Source of the DNA: Hordeum vulgare subsp. vulgare
Lineage: Eukaryota; Streptophyta; Magnoliopsida; Poales; Poaceae
Reading direction: 5' to 3'
Assembly (NCBI RefSeq): GCF_904849725.1
Contig: NC_058518.1
Span: 212,300,741-212,364,740 of the forward strand
DNA: 64,000 bases
Part shown: positions 1-11,945 of the stretch, piece after piece
How the letters are laid out: every line of letters begins with the position of its first letter
Numbering within the stretch: the first letter of the stretch is position 1
Position numbers and translations under genes: made by a program
Notes under the pieces: generated by a model
Seen by the model: only the letters and a program-made list of their open reading frames with translations
Told to the model about the DNA's origin: nothing
The model's database searches: none

Positions 1-3000
1 GTTAAATGCCGAAATAGTCTTTTATGGATCCAGCCATTCGCATCCAAACTATATGCCGAACTGCTTTCGAGGTGGTGCACCACCTCAGCCGTGGGCTCGT
101 TATTTGTGGATATATAGCCAGTAGCCCTCAAGGTGCGTGTCGGTCTAGAACCTGAGATGCACCTGCAGGAAGACAAACGTTGATCCCAGTAGCCCATGAG
201 ACTCAGGTCGATTCGCAAAGTCGGCCTAAGGATCAATTCCTTGCTCGGCAACAAACATTAGGAATTAAAATGCGGTGTGCAGTAGCCCCGGAGACTCTGG
301 TTGTGTATGGCCGGCCTACCTGACGATCAAATCTTCTCAGAAAAAGTATTGCACTTGTTGTGTGTGTTTTGACAATGCCAATGTGCAGGCCGGCAGGGAA
401 GATGCTGAACTGCGGCTCGGAAAAGATTTTCCAGTTGGTGTAATTGATTGTCTGACGAGCTGTATAACCAGTAGCCCCGAGACTTGGGTTGGGCAACATG
501 GCCGACCGTAGGATCGTATCTCCTTGAGAACTATTTCATCCATTAAGTGTATTTTTACAACACTGAGGTGGAGCCCGTTAGGGAAGACGTCCAACTGTAG
601 GTCAAGAAAAATTCTCCGAACAAAATCACCACGCAGAACACGTGGAAATAGAAGATGTGCCGCCTCCTGAAAGAAAAACATAGAAATAGGTTAAAGGTGC
701 CATAAGCTTGGCAATACCAAAAACTTTAGCAAAACATTATATTCCGAACTAAATCAAGTTTCATTCACGTGTGCAGTAGCCTCCGAGACTCAGGTTGGGT
801 GCGGTCGACCGACCCGAGGTTTGAATCTCCTCAGAAACCGTATTGCACTTTGAATTTTCTACATTTACTAAGCAATGCAGTAGCCCCCGGGCCTTTATTT
901 GGGCACGAGTGGTCGAATTAAGGGTCAATCTTTGCTTCATACAAACTTTATTATATTTGACACTTTTTAAGTGTAATGATTATACGTATCCAAGTACTTT
1001 ACATCAGTAATGCTCGGACTGCATTGTACAATACTATGTTGACCGAGCATCAGCTTCAACCTCCTCGGCCAGTAGTCGAGGAGTGTTTGTCCTACTTTAT
1101 AAAGCCTTTATAAGGTCAAAGATTTACGGCAAACAAGGCAATCCGGACATATGGTTTTATAAACGAAGTTATGTGGAGAGATATGTTATATTACTATTTA
1201 CCGTAAGAAAAATCCTATGGAAAAATAGGATCATTTATAAGTTCCATTTCCCAAGAGATCATGTTGACCATGATCGTGAAACCTCAACTCTGATCAATGT
1301 GGGAGGAAAATATTGAGGATTTAGTTTGGGGAATGTTCCCGAACTTTGTGGTCGTTAATGAACCGAAATTTTTTACTTTTGTCTTTGCCGGCCGATTATA
1401 TTCTTAAGATGGCTAGCTTTCGGCTTCATGCACTCTGAGGTACTAACCCGAATGATCCAGAATTTAGAATCATAGAGGTTCTCCCTTTACCACCTAGGCA
1501 AATAATTGGGAGCATATGGGGTAAGCACAGGAGCCAGGCAACCCAACTTGACCAAAATCTTAAGTCAAATTGATTCATATTTTTGGCTTCATAACGATGA
1601 TTACGGAAGGCAGCACTCGCATATTTGTATGTTATATACTATTTTGACTCCTATGTGACTGTTTATCATTTGAGAGTGGCCCATCGTCTTCTTCTACCCC
1701 CTTTGTAGATGCTATGCAGGGTGTTTCCGCGGTAACAAGACAACCATTAGCTGATGTCTTGGTTCACAGAGGTGGTTGTGTTAGAGGAAACGAGGCAATC
1801 AGATATCTAGGCTTTATAACTCTCACTTAGTCATAGGTGCTTAAAGTTTAGGATGCCAGTTACTAGCCCCCGATTAGTGTTTGGCGTCAGCCGAGGTCAA
1901 GCCATTAACACTTCGACCAATTTTTTGAAAAGCCCATCTCTATCGACCTATAGTTTGACACGGTCATCGGGCCGCTGGCAAGTTTATACTCATTGTGGTA
2001 GTCACTTTTTGGCTTTCTCCACTCAGGTACTTGACCAGTCAAATCGGAAGTAAGATCACATTGGTTCTCCCTTTGCACACCTAGCCGAACAAAGCGGAAC
2101 ATACGAGGCAATCACAGGAGTCGGGCAACCCAACTATTGAACGAAGACACAATTTGAAATTGATGCACATAAAGAAAATCTGAGAAACTTAGGGGCAGGT
2201 CGGCACGGAAGATGCCGAACTACAGGACGTTAAATATTTCCCCAACTGAATTATTACGTAGGGCACCTCGGTGAAGAGGATGTTCCTCCTCTTAAAAATA
2301 TTCAAGAGGTTAAAAGTTTCACAAGCTCGAAAAACCAAAAAATTAGGTACGGACATGACGTCTTAATTAAATCAAATTTTTGGTTCCAATCCAAAATTGG
2401 TCTTTTTAAAATTAATATGTGCTTCGGTCGTGCTTTAACATGATACATCCTATCTCCAGACTTCAAGCGGGTCAGCCTTCTATTTTAACATCCATATCCC
2501 GAAGGTGGAGTGTTTCTCCGAGGCCTATCTAGCAAACTAAACTCGAGCGGCTTTAGAAAGAAACCAGGCTATCGGGCTATTGACCAAGCACTAGTGTCGG
2601 AAAAAGGAGTACTAGAAAAAGACTTTGCAACGACCAAAAGTAAAGAAAAAACATTTATTCATAAAATGTCTCATATAAATTTAAGAGCCCCCAGTAAACG
2701 TGGATAAAGGAACTGTTTGTTACAAACAACGTTTTTAACAAGCTAAGGTTTTAACAAAGAGCTTTTCTGTTAAACAGAAATATAATTTAGTTGAACCACA
2801 CAAAATTAAAAATTGAAAAACGTTGAGCGTGAAATCGACTTATCTGGTTGATGTACTCGGTGTGACGTGGTCCGGGCTTGTAGAGGTCCGAGGTTACATC
2901 CCCCAATCCTGTCACGAGTTAGATGATGAAGAGTTTGGCTTGATGAAGTGACGACACAATACTTCAGAAAGGCCGAGGCAAAACCCTCGAACCAGCCGAG

Positions 3001-3235
3001 GAGACAAAGTAGTTCGGCAGTGTGACGGCAAAGCACCCACGTCAGTCGATGACGCAATTTGGTTGATGGAGGTGTGAAGACGACGTTGGCGTGCCGAGGT
3101 GGCTGTCTAACACGATCGAAGATGATCACCCGTGCACATAAAATAATGCAAGCCAACAGTCATATCAAATAATAATGAATATCCTCTACTTAATGAATTT
3201 AAGTGAAGTAAATATTTAGAAAAAATATAACCTAA
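1..3235. mobile_element. Fatima-like Gypsy internal region, non-coding part
   Basis: No recognisable protein domain is seen on either strand; open frames are short and lack retroelement motifs. The stretch carries a reiterated CAGTAGCCC module and AT-rich spacers. My recollection is that Fatima-type Triticeae elements have similar text downstream of coding. It ends abruptly near 3236, where a truncated Athila-type gag begins. The inferred partner piece is 19445-20865, on the other side of the nested minus-strand element. The family and the link between the two pieces are inferences. Confidence 0.5.
119..900 (+). repeat. Six spaced copies of a CAGTAGCCC-type module
   Basis: Copies of a motif starting CAGTAGCC, mostly followed by a GAGACTC/GGTTGGG-like tail, begin at about 119, 187, 280, 469, 774 and 878. 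Spacing is irregular (about 70-300 bp), so this is a degenerate reiterated module rather than a strict tandem array. Several copies are followed by a GGCCGACC-like string. Confidence 0.6.
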
Positions 3236-3245
3236 TCCTCATCTG

Positions 3246-4250
3246 GTCCTCATGCTCATCAGACGTTCTTTCACTTTTATTCAGGATGCCTGTGACAAAA
3301 GAATGATCCCTCATCCTTGCGGGAAAAGGGGACTTTTCATATTCAACTGCAGGCAAGATAGGGTCAACAACGTTAATATCAACAGGTAATTACTTAAAAG
3401 GTTTATGGTGTTGATCCTCCTTCTTCTTAGAAGAGTCAATATGAGAGGCAAAGTCTTTGCAAAAATCAATTAGAAGATGGGAATCAAGAACAATCTTAGC
3501 ATAAAATGTACTGAAGTAACCAATTTTCACATAGCTCTCAATGTAATCACACTCATAATTTATAACGGGTTCAATACCTTTATCAATTTTCCAGTCTTCA
3601 GTGTTCTTCTGGATCCTTTCAATAAAATCCCACTTAGCTTCAGTGCTTTTGTTGGAGAATGCCCCACTAGAGGAAGCATCAAGCATCTCTTTATCTTGAC
3701 GAGAAAGCCTTGCATAAAAAAATGTAAGAATAATTTCTTTGGAGAGATCATGATTGGGACATTTGAGAATTAAGGACTTCAGTCTCCCCCAAGCTTGAGC
3801 GATGTTTTCTCCGTCATGAGACCAAAAGTTATAAATATAATTCCTATCTCGATATATTTCATGAAGAGGATAAAACTTTGCATAAAAGCGAGGCATAAGA
3901 TCTTGCCAATTTAGTAAATGAGAGTCATCAAGAAGCCTATACCAATCCAAAGCCTTATCTTTCAATGATAGAGAGAATAGCTTTCTCATAACAAAATCCA
4001 TCGATATACCTGCAAGCTTAAATAAGGAGCATAGTTGTCAAAGATATAGCAAGTGTTCACCTAGATGTCTATCTCCTGCATATCGATTAGCCAAAACACA
4101 ATCAATAATACAAGTTGGTATTTTAAAAGGCACAATTTCAGTAGATGGAGGAGCCTTCTCCACCACAATAGCGTTGGGTCGGTTCCCCGCAAGCAACAAA
4201 CCAAGAGAAGAGTGGTCCATAGGGACAAAAAACGGCAACAGTAAAACAAA
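3246..4250 (-). pseudogene. gag: gag polyprotein fragment, Athila-lineage Gypsy
   Basis: Gag forms the capsid-like particle that packages element RNA. The main open frame (4001-3390) has a retrotransposon-gag core with a KALDWY...W..L...F...F block and a conserved C-rich-free tail. An N-terminal piece containing NRPNAIVV and GDRHLGEHLLYL lies in 4238-4038 and is separated by an in-frame stop near 4038. The frame continues past the nominal stop as a diverged tail to about 3250 and then ends at the truncation. It pairs with the second gag copy at 11990-12960. Clade assignment rests on the LTR, PBS and linked pol. Confidence 0.8.
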
Positions 4251-4307
4251 AACAGCATGTGTAGTGTTAAGATTTCCTTACCAATTTCACTTACCAATAG
4301 CGCTACA

Positions 4308-4326
4308 CTCCCCGGCAATGGCGCCA
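4308..4326 (-). other. Primer binding site (tRNA-Asp type)
   Basis: On the minus strand it reads TGGCGCCATTGCCGGGGAG, 11 bases inside the LTR end. It matches the 3' end expected of plant tRNA-Asp apart from one base. This is the usual PBS of Athila-lineage Triticeae elements. It shows that the LTR at 4338-5852 acted as a 5' LTR for the truncated copy. Confidence 0.85.
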
Positions 4327-4337
4327 GAAAATGGTCT

Positions 4338-5852
4338 TGATGACCCACAATTGTATGGGATCTATCGTAGCCTTTTCGATAAATAAGAGTGTCGAACCCA
4401 ACAAGGAGCAGATGGTATTGACAAGTGATCTTGAGCAAGGAATAACTGCAAGTACTGAAAGGTAACTTTTTATGGGTTTTCTAGTATAAGCAACAAGGAA
4501 ATAAATGCAAGTAAAGTAAATCGTGCCGAGGTGCACCAAGTGGCCCAATCCTTTTAAACACAAAGGATAAGACAAGGGACTAAACTTATAAAGACTAAGG
4601 CATTTCTGAGGACACACGGGAGAGATAGTCAAGTGCTTCCGCCATGCTCTGTCTAGTACTATGTTTTGTATTGATAAGTGTTATGTGCGCGGATCTTAAC
4701 TAGTGCATCGTCTAGGCCAAGACAAGTACACTCTTATTATTAATCCCTCTTGAAAGCATCCACAAATACAAGAGAGAAATTAAGGCAAAGCCTCACCATA
4801 GCAATAAGCTTTAGGATCCAATACTCCCTCATGCAAAAGTATGGAAACTGGGGTTCAGGTTTCTGTCACTCTGGCAACCCACCATAAGCATTCTTTTTAC
4901 ACGATGCATTCCCCTAGGTCCTTCAAAAGGCGAAGTGTTATGTAGTGGACGTTCACATGACACCACTAGAAGAATAACACCCTAACTTAAATATCAATCA
5001 ACACATATTACTTCAACATCATATGACTACTAGCATCTAGACTTTTCCGATGTCCTCAAGAACTATCGGAACTACTCACAAGACATAAAAGAGATCATGA
5101 TCAGAGGTGATGAAAGTATGATTTATAATCTGGTCATAACAATAATTCTCCAAAAAAACTCAATAGCTTTCACCACAAAGGAGTAATCAACAATGGTAGA
5201 GTAGAAGGGATGAATAGTGCAAGGTACAACTCCAATTGCAATGGTGAAGTAGATGGGATGAAGGTGGAGATTGTGATGGTGTTGGTGATGATGGTGATGA
5301 TGATCTCGATGACGCCCGTGACGATGGTGATGACGACGAGGATGATCTCCCCTTCCGAGAGGAATTCTCCCCGGCGGAATATGCCCACCGGAAAGGTCTT
5401 TTTCTCTATAGGTTTCCACCGCACAGCGGCGGCGGAATCGCGAAAACTTTTCTGTCGCCGAAACTTTTAGGTCAAGCGGAACATATAGGACAAAGGAGAG
5501 CACCGAAGGTTGGGCCCATCACCCAGCCGGCCTCCTAGCGTGGCCTAGGGGGGGCCCGCCAGCAGGTCGCGTGGGTGACCAGTGGCCCCCCTCCGGCCCT
5601 TCTTTGGCATGTCTTCGGGATATGTTCGGAAACTTCTTCCCTCAAAATTTCACCACAATTGGAGATGTTCTGATATTGCAACTCTTCGTGCTATTTTCTT
5701 CGCTGAATCCTGCGTCTGCTATTTCGGCATCGGAAAGTTGTAAACTGTGTAAAATAAGCCAAAACACTATAAGTACACTATCATAAAGTGAAATATATCA
5801 ATGAACAGAGACAAATTATGATACAAAATAGTGATGCATTTTGGACGTATCA
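4338..5852 (-). repeat. LTR shared by two tandem Athila-type internal regions
   Basis: On the minus strand the LTR starts TGATACGTCC at 5852 and ends GGTCATCA at 4338, 1515 bp. Its partner is 13029-14062 plus 18962-19444 (1517 bp without the insertion). A PPT abuts its 5' end (5853-5868) and a PBS lies beyond its 3' end (4308-4326), so it is the 3' LTR of the complete element and the 5' LTR of the truncated one. It contains a GAT/GGT-rich microsatellite (about 5265-5345), which gives His-rich spurious ORFs on the minus strand, and a GC-rich block near 5400-5600. Confidence 0.88.
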
Positions 5853-5868
5853 ATTCCCCCAAGCTTAG
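5853..5868 (-). other. Polypurine tract of the Athila-like element
   Basis: On the minus strand CTAAGCTTGGGGGAAT sits directly before the TGATACG start of the 3' LTR. An AAGCTTGGGG-type PPT is usual for this lineage, and its counterpart in the 47420-54183 element is ATCTTGGGGATGCT. Confidence 0.85.
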
Positions 5869-7455
5869 ACCTCGCTTGTACCCAAGCGAATACTGATCAT
5901 GGTAAACGTGTCCATAAGTTTAGAGAGTGAAGTGTCGATAAATAATAATACGGACAAGAAGCATCATAATTTCTCTACTAAACTCAACCATCCTCAACAG
6001 CAATCTCAACTCATAAGGCCCTTATGAAAGAGTAATATCAATTACAATCAAAGGTAGAGCTAAGAAAACTCATCAAACCATGGCAAACATGTCCTTGGTC
6101 AAAGAACAACTAGTAACTTTTAACTCTTGTTCTTCCTCTTATATTTTGATGAGATCAATTGAAGCTTTTTGAAAGAACATGTTATTGGTCAAGAAGTTAA
6201 AATGCTAACACAAAGGAAGATGTTTTCTTTAGCTAGGCTTAACAAACAACTCACTTATCTTAATGATAATGTCAATAAAGGTGTGATATGGCAATTCTCA
6301 ATGGAACAATATAAATGCAGGCATCTTTGTCAACATAAAGTGTGTGCTCTTTTCTGGATAGAAAGAAGTAGGTTTACTGACTCAACATAAAAGTGAAAGA
6401 TTGGCCCTTCGCGGAGGGAAGTAGGGAAAACTCATGTGCTAGAGCTTTTTAGAGATTTTGAAATCAACAAACTTGTAAAACAAGCTTTTGAGAGGTGCAT
6501 GATTTGTCAATGAATGCTAGTAGATAGCCCAATACTTCTCATGCTAGACAAGTTTTGAGGAACGACTCCCAGAGTGGGGACGATCACATCCCCTTAGTCT
6601 CCTTTGTTTATCACTACCAAAGTTTTCTGATTTCTCATCAACAAAGCGTGAAGGAGGTTTTGTTTGTTGTTATTATATTTTATGAGCTGGGCACGCTCAT
6701 GCCAGTCCCTTCTGGTATTAGGGGTTTGTAGATTAAACATGCAAACCCAGGATAAAACTTGTCCAGTATGAGAAGATCATGAATTAGATACTACTTCCTC
6801 ATGAGCTAAAGCAGAGGCACAAAATAGGGAGTAATATTTCAAGGTTTAAAGATAGCACATGAGTAATATACTTTAGGAGTGGCAGTGAAATACCACGTAT
6901 AGGGAAGGTATGGTGGACTCTTGGGAAGGTTGAGGTTTCAGGGTATGGATGCACAAGCAGTATTCCCGCTAAGTGCAAGGGTTGGCTAGCAAAGGCTTTT
7001 GAGAGCAGACAAATAATATTGACTTGGATGTAAAACAATATAAAGTTTAACATAAAGAATTGCATAAAACATCAAATTGTCTTCCTTGTCAGCATAACAC
7101 TTCAAGCATAAGAACATACCAGTAGCCATACCTGATGTGTAAGATCAATACTCCCATAAGAATCAACATATAAGATCGATTGTATGAATAGAATAGCAAG
7201 TACAACAATGAAACCAATAGACTTCTCATTAATATTCCGTCATAGACACTTCACACTCACGGATACAAACTATCCACAAAGGTGTGATAGACCTCAATGC
7301 AAACACCTATTTCATAAGATAACTTCCCTAAACATGATATGACACTAAACTTGACCATAAAAAGTAAAGGATACAAAATAAAGATACCGGGGACTCCCCC
7401 AAGCTTGGAACAAGCTAAGGGAATGCCATTACCCATGAAGATTTCATTTCTCATC
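5869..7455 (-). other. Non-coding 3' internal region of the Athila-like element
   Basis: It lies between the env-position ORF and the PPT. Only short, motif-less ORFs occur on either strand. AT-rich throughout; I see no gene in it. Confidence 0.6.
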
Positions 7456-7896
7456 CTACTTGTTGTTCTTCAATTCCTCTATTATGCGCCGAAGGGTTTT
7501 GTTTTCACCTTCCAATATGGCCACCTGTACTTTAAGCATGCAAAAGTCTTCACAGAATTGGTTAGTGATTCTGTAAGCTTCGGATATAGTAGATGACACA
7601 CGTGGAGCTCCTGGTAGAGGGACAATTTCTGAAAGATTGAGAGAAAGATCATGTTGAAGGTTAATAAACCCCACGAGGATGGGGTTGTTAGAGCTGGATC
7701 CTCGTGATGAAGGGTCTCCTTCTTGCTTGGCGCTGACCATATTGACTTCCTCTCTCATGTAGCACCTCATCTCCGCTTTCTTGCAGCTATCTCTTCACTG
7801 GTATCCCATCCGGTGACCTACCCTTGGTTGATATCTTGCTGGACATGGTGGAGACGACGAGCTGTGTAGTCTTCCCCGCTTGAGTCACAAGAAGGC
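7456..7896 (-). pseudogene. Extra ORF in the env position, predicted coiled coil
   Basis: Function unknown. An open frame 7770-7456 encodes a roughly 100-residue tail ending in a charged heptad-like stretch (LKVQVAILEGENKTLRRI), consistent with a short coiled coil. A probable N-terminus starting MPSCDSSGEDYTARR lies in another frame just upstream (7896 to about 7800), so one frameshift near 7790 splits the gene. No signal peptide or membrane segment is visible, so I do not call it an envelope protein. Athila relatives often carry a third ORF here. It sits between integrase and PPT in the same orientation as pol. Confidence 0.5.
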
Positions 7897-8047
7897 ATCT
7901 CGAACAATGGCTTCTTAGCCTGGCAGAAAAATATCGAAAGAGAAAATGCACGGAATCGCAAGATACAAAGCCGGGATGATCCGGGAAAATATATAGGAAA
8001 AATTTCTGCACCAAAAGGAAGGTAACAAGCCAAAGTAGGGTAGCAGA

Positions 8048-8125
8048 CGAACTCCTGGTGGTCCAGCGGCCTCCTGGCGCGGCCAGGGGCTAGCCCGCGC
8101 CAGTAGGTCGCCTGGGTGACCTGGA
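8048..8125. repeat. LTR-like GC-rich block inside the internal region
   Basis: The segment with GGCCTCCTGGCGCGGCC and GTAGGTCGCCTGGGTGACC closely resembles the GC-rich block of this element's own LTRs (about 5530-5585 and 19115-19175). It lies upstream of the env-position ORF on the minus strand, where no LTR is expected. Confidence 0.6.
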
Positions 8126-8237
8126 GCTCCTGTCCGGCTCTGCTTCGGCTCGGAATTTTCCTAATTTTGCAGAAACACATAATACAGAACTTTTATTGAT
8201 GTTCACAAAGTTTCCTTATCGTATCTCATACCTTTTA

Positions 8238-11076
8238 TTATTCTACTTCTGCTGATGTGTGATACAGTGTTGCAATATGTTCTTCGTGAGTGCCTACCTG
8301 TATCACATCCACCTCTACATTGATGGGGTATCCAGCCATGTAATGCTCGAGTCTTTGCCCATTCACAACATGTGGTGTTGTGCCTTCAAAATTATTAATC
8401 TTGATTGCACCGGAGGATTAGACTTCTTCGATGTGGTACGGTCCTTCCCACTTGGAAAATAATTTACGTGGAGAAAACCAGAAACGAGATTTATACAATA
8501 AAACTTTGTCACCAACATTAAATTCATGTTTCAAAATTCTCTTGTCATGCCACTTCTTTACCTTTTCTTTGAACATTTCTGCGCTCTCGTAAGCTTCACT
8601 TCTCCACTCATCTAGAGAAGTCAAGTTCATGAGACACTTTTCACCAGCAAGCTTTGGATCAACATTAAGCTCTCTAACGGTCCAGAAAGCTTTGTGCTCT
8701 AACAGAAGAGGTAGATGACATGCCTTTTCATAAACCATCTTATAGGGAGACATCCCCATGGGATTTTTGTAAGCAGTTCTATACACCCACAAGGCATCAC
8801 CTAACTTATTGGACCAGTCCTTTCTAGAATTTTTCACTGTCTTTTGCAAGATCAACTTGATCTCTCTATTTGTGAGCTCAACTTTCCCACTTGTTTGAGG
8901 GTGGTAAGGTGAAGCAATTCTATGATTAACATCATATTTTGCTAGAGCTTTTCTAAAAGCCCCGTGTGTAAAATGTGGTCCTCCGTCGGTCATGAGGTAC
9001 CTAGGTACACCACACCTAGGGAAGATTACATCCTTGAGCATTTTCAAAGATGTCTTGTGATCAACACTTTCGGTGGGGATTTCTTCAACCCACTTGGTCA
9101 CATAATCTACAACTACTAAGATGTGAGTGTACGTGTGTGAAGGAGGGAAAGCACCCATGAAATCAAAACCCCACCAACCAAAAGGCTCAATGACTAGCGA
9201 ATAATTCATATGCATCTCATTCCTCCTACTAATATTACCAACTGTCTGGCACTTATCACAGGATAAAACGCAATTTCTAGCATCTTTAAAGAGAGTAGGA
9301 CAATAAAAAGCTGATTGGAGAACCTTGTGTGCGGTCCTCTGACCGGCATGATGTCCTCCATAAGGACTGCTATGACATTGTCTCAAAATATCCTTCTGCT
9401 CATGCTCCAGTATGCACCTCCTCACAATTCCATCTGCACCTTCTCTTAAAAGATGTGGGTCATCCCAAAAGTAATACCTCAAGTCGTGGAAGAACTTCTT
9501 CCGTTGCTGGAATGTTAAACCTGGAGGCAAAAACTTTGCAACAATAAAGTGAGCATAATCTGCATACCATGGATCTGAATTAGATTTCACCTGTAAAACA
9601 ACTAATTGTTCGTCAGGAAAACTATCGTTGACTCGAATGGGATCATGTGGTATGTCCTCCATCCTGGAAAGGTTGTCTGCTACATGGTTGTCTACTCCTT
9701 TCCTATCAACAATATGCAAATCAAATTCTTGAAGAAGAAGGACCCATCGGATAATCCTTGGTTTGGCATCCTTCTTTTCCATAAGATACTTAATAGCAGC
9801 ATGATGAGTATGAATGATGACTTTAGAATCAACAATGTAAGACCTAAACTTATCGCAAGAAAACACTACCGCTAAAATTTCTTTCTCAGTACTAGCGTAA
9901 TTCTTTTGAGTAGTGTCAAGGGTTTTGCTAGCATAATGGATAACATTCAATTTCTTATCAACCCTTTGTCCTAACACAGCTCCCACATCAAAATCACTAG
10001 CATCACACATGATTTCAAAAGGCAAATTCCAATCAGGTGGTTGGACTATAGGGGCAATTATCAAGGTTTTCTTAAGAACTTCGAAGGCTTCCTTACAATC
10101 TTCATCAAACACAAAAGGAATATCCTTCTGGAGAAGATTAGTGAGGGCTTTCGAAGTTTTAGAAAAGTATTTAACAAATCTCCTATAGAAACCATCATAG
10201 CCGAGGAAATTACGAATGCCTCTGATGTCTTTTGGATAAGGCATTCTCTTGATTGCTTCCACCTTTGCCATGTCCACCTCGATTCCTTTTTTCAGAAATC
10301 TTGTGTCCAAGAACAATTCCCTCATTGACCATGAAGTCGCACTTCTCCCAGTTGAGTACCAATTTCGTCTCCTCACATCTCTGCAAAAATTTATTAAGGT
10401 TGTGGAGACAATGGTCAAAAGAGGTTCCATAGATGGAGAAATCGTCCATGAAGACCTCCACAGTTTCCTCACAAAAACCATGAAAGATAGCGGACATACA
10501 CCTTTGAAAAGTAGCAGGAGCATTGCATAAACCAAAAGGCATACGTCTATAAGCATAAGTACCAAAGGGACAAGTAAAAGTGGTCTTCTCTTGATCAACA
10601 GTGTTAATATGAATTTGAGAGAAGCTAGAGTACCCATCAAGATAGCAAAAGTGAGTGTTTCTGGATAACCTTTCAAGCATTTGGTCGATGAAGGGAAGCG
10701 GGTAGTGGTCTTTCCTGGTTGTCTTGTTCAGCTTCCTGTAATCAATACACATTCTATATCCAATAATAATTCTTTGAGGTATTAGTTCATTCTTCTCATC
10801 AGGAACCACAGTCGTACCTCCTTTCTTGGGAACACAATGTACTGGACTTACCCACTTACTATCAGCTATAGGGTAGATAATACCTGCAGCTAGGAGCTTG
10901 AGGATTTCGGTCCTCACAACATCCCTCATCTTCGGGTTCAACCATCGTTGATGATCAACAAACGGTTTAGCATCAGGCTCAAGATTGATAGTATGCTGAC
11001 AAATAGATGGACTAATCCCCTTAAGATCATCAAGGGTATAACCAATAGCGCCTCGGTGTTTGCGAAGGACTTCCAA
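8238..11076 (-). pseudogene. pol: Pol polyprotein: reverse transcriptase, RNase H and integrase, Athila-lineage
   Basis: It copies the element RNA and integrates the product. RT (11076 to about 10290) has [32 protein letters not shown] and the active-site box FMDD. A one-base gain in an A-run near 10290 shifts the frame into the long ORF 10676-8418. RNase H follows: CDASD and STEKE are kept, but the HTDHA-type third acid reads HTHHA, so a catalytic Asp is lost. Integrase has an HHCC finger (HHAG ... CDKC) and retains the D, D, E core (GFDF, TDGG, GKVE). A stop at 8418 truncates a C-terminus that stays open to about 8238. Upstream, a TGA near 11077 separates it from the protease. Confidence 0.92.
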
Positions 11077-11940
11077 TCATCGCTCTTCCTCATATCCTGA
11101 GAGGTTAGAATTGATAATAACAAGATATACTTTATTTTCATCTAGATAAGCATACTTAAGCATACTGGGAAGAGGTTTAAGGTCAAACACCGGGTCTTCT
11201 TTTGGTTTCGATAAAATTCCCAAAGGATCAACCAGAAGGTTGTGCTTCATGATAGCAGGTTGTCTCAAGAATATGTCATCTAGCTCATTCCTTTCCTGCA
11301 TATGGATATCATTCTCGTGGTTCTCCATAAATTGCTGCAAAAGATCGTTAGGAGGAATAGCAATAGAAGCAATCTCTTCAATAATTTTATCATTACTAGG
11401 TAGATCAGTACCACGAGTTTGCTTTGAGAATTTAGAAATTTTAAATTCATATGGCTCGCCATTAAATTCAACAGCTACTTTTCCTTTCCTACAATCTATA
11501 ATAGCTCCACAAGTTTTGAGAAAAGGCCTACCAAAGATAATAGGGCAAAAACTATCTTGTACTGAACCAAGTACTAGAAAGTCCGTAGGATATTTTACCT
11601 TTCCACATAGAACTTCAGCATGTCGCACAATTCCAATAGGAGAGATAGTTTCTTTGTTTGCAAGATGAATAGTAAGATCAACTTCTTCAATTTTACATGG
11701 TATAATTTCATTCATGATCTCTTCATAAAGTGAAAAAGGAATAACACTAGCACTGGATCCCAAATCACATAGCCCATAATAATTACGATCTCCTATTGTA
11801 ACAGATACAACAGGAGTACCTGAAATTGGGCCTTTATTCTTGGCTGTAACAAGATTAGTAGAAACAACACAAAAATTTATATTGGTATCCTCAATATTAC
11901 TAGTAACAAGATCCTTGACTAATGAAACTTGAGGATCTAC
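11077..11940 (-). pseudogene. Aspartic protease and pre-RT linker of Athila-type pol
   Basis: This would process the Gag-Pol polyprotein. The frame is open from about 11940 and includes VSVTIGD, then CDLGSSASVIPFSLYEE, where the usual D-x-G active-site motif is kept as DLG. IIFGRPFLKTCGA is the expected second conserved block. It ends at an in-frame TGA (about 11077), and the reading frame continues directly into RT, so this stop is a point mutation inside one polyprotein. Upstream, a one-base loss near 11990 separates it from gag. Confidence 0.85.
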
Positions 11941-11945
11941 TTTAA

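Larger units (their letters stand above)
3236..4337 (-). mobile_element. Truncated second internal region (PBS plus gag) sharing an LTR
   Basis: On the minus strand this runs from the LTR inner end at 4338 through a PBS and a gag homologue, and stops near 3236. It matches 11940-13028 closely over its full length. Homology is lost at about 3236-3245, close to the gag/protease boundary of the full copy, so the rest of this element was deleted. It uses the same LTR (4338-5852) that is the 3' LTR of the complete element to its right. Confidence 0.8.

Noticed and set aside
5123..5503. Histidine-rich ORF on the minus strand
   Set aside because: The His run is the reverse reading of a GAT/GGT microsatellite in the LTR; the same repeat is seen near 13945-14035.
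7456..7896. Calling the env-position ORF an envelope protein
   Set aside because: No signal peptide, transmembrane segment or fusion-peptide-like stretch is visible.
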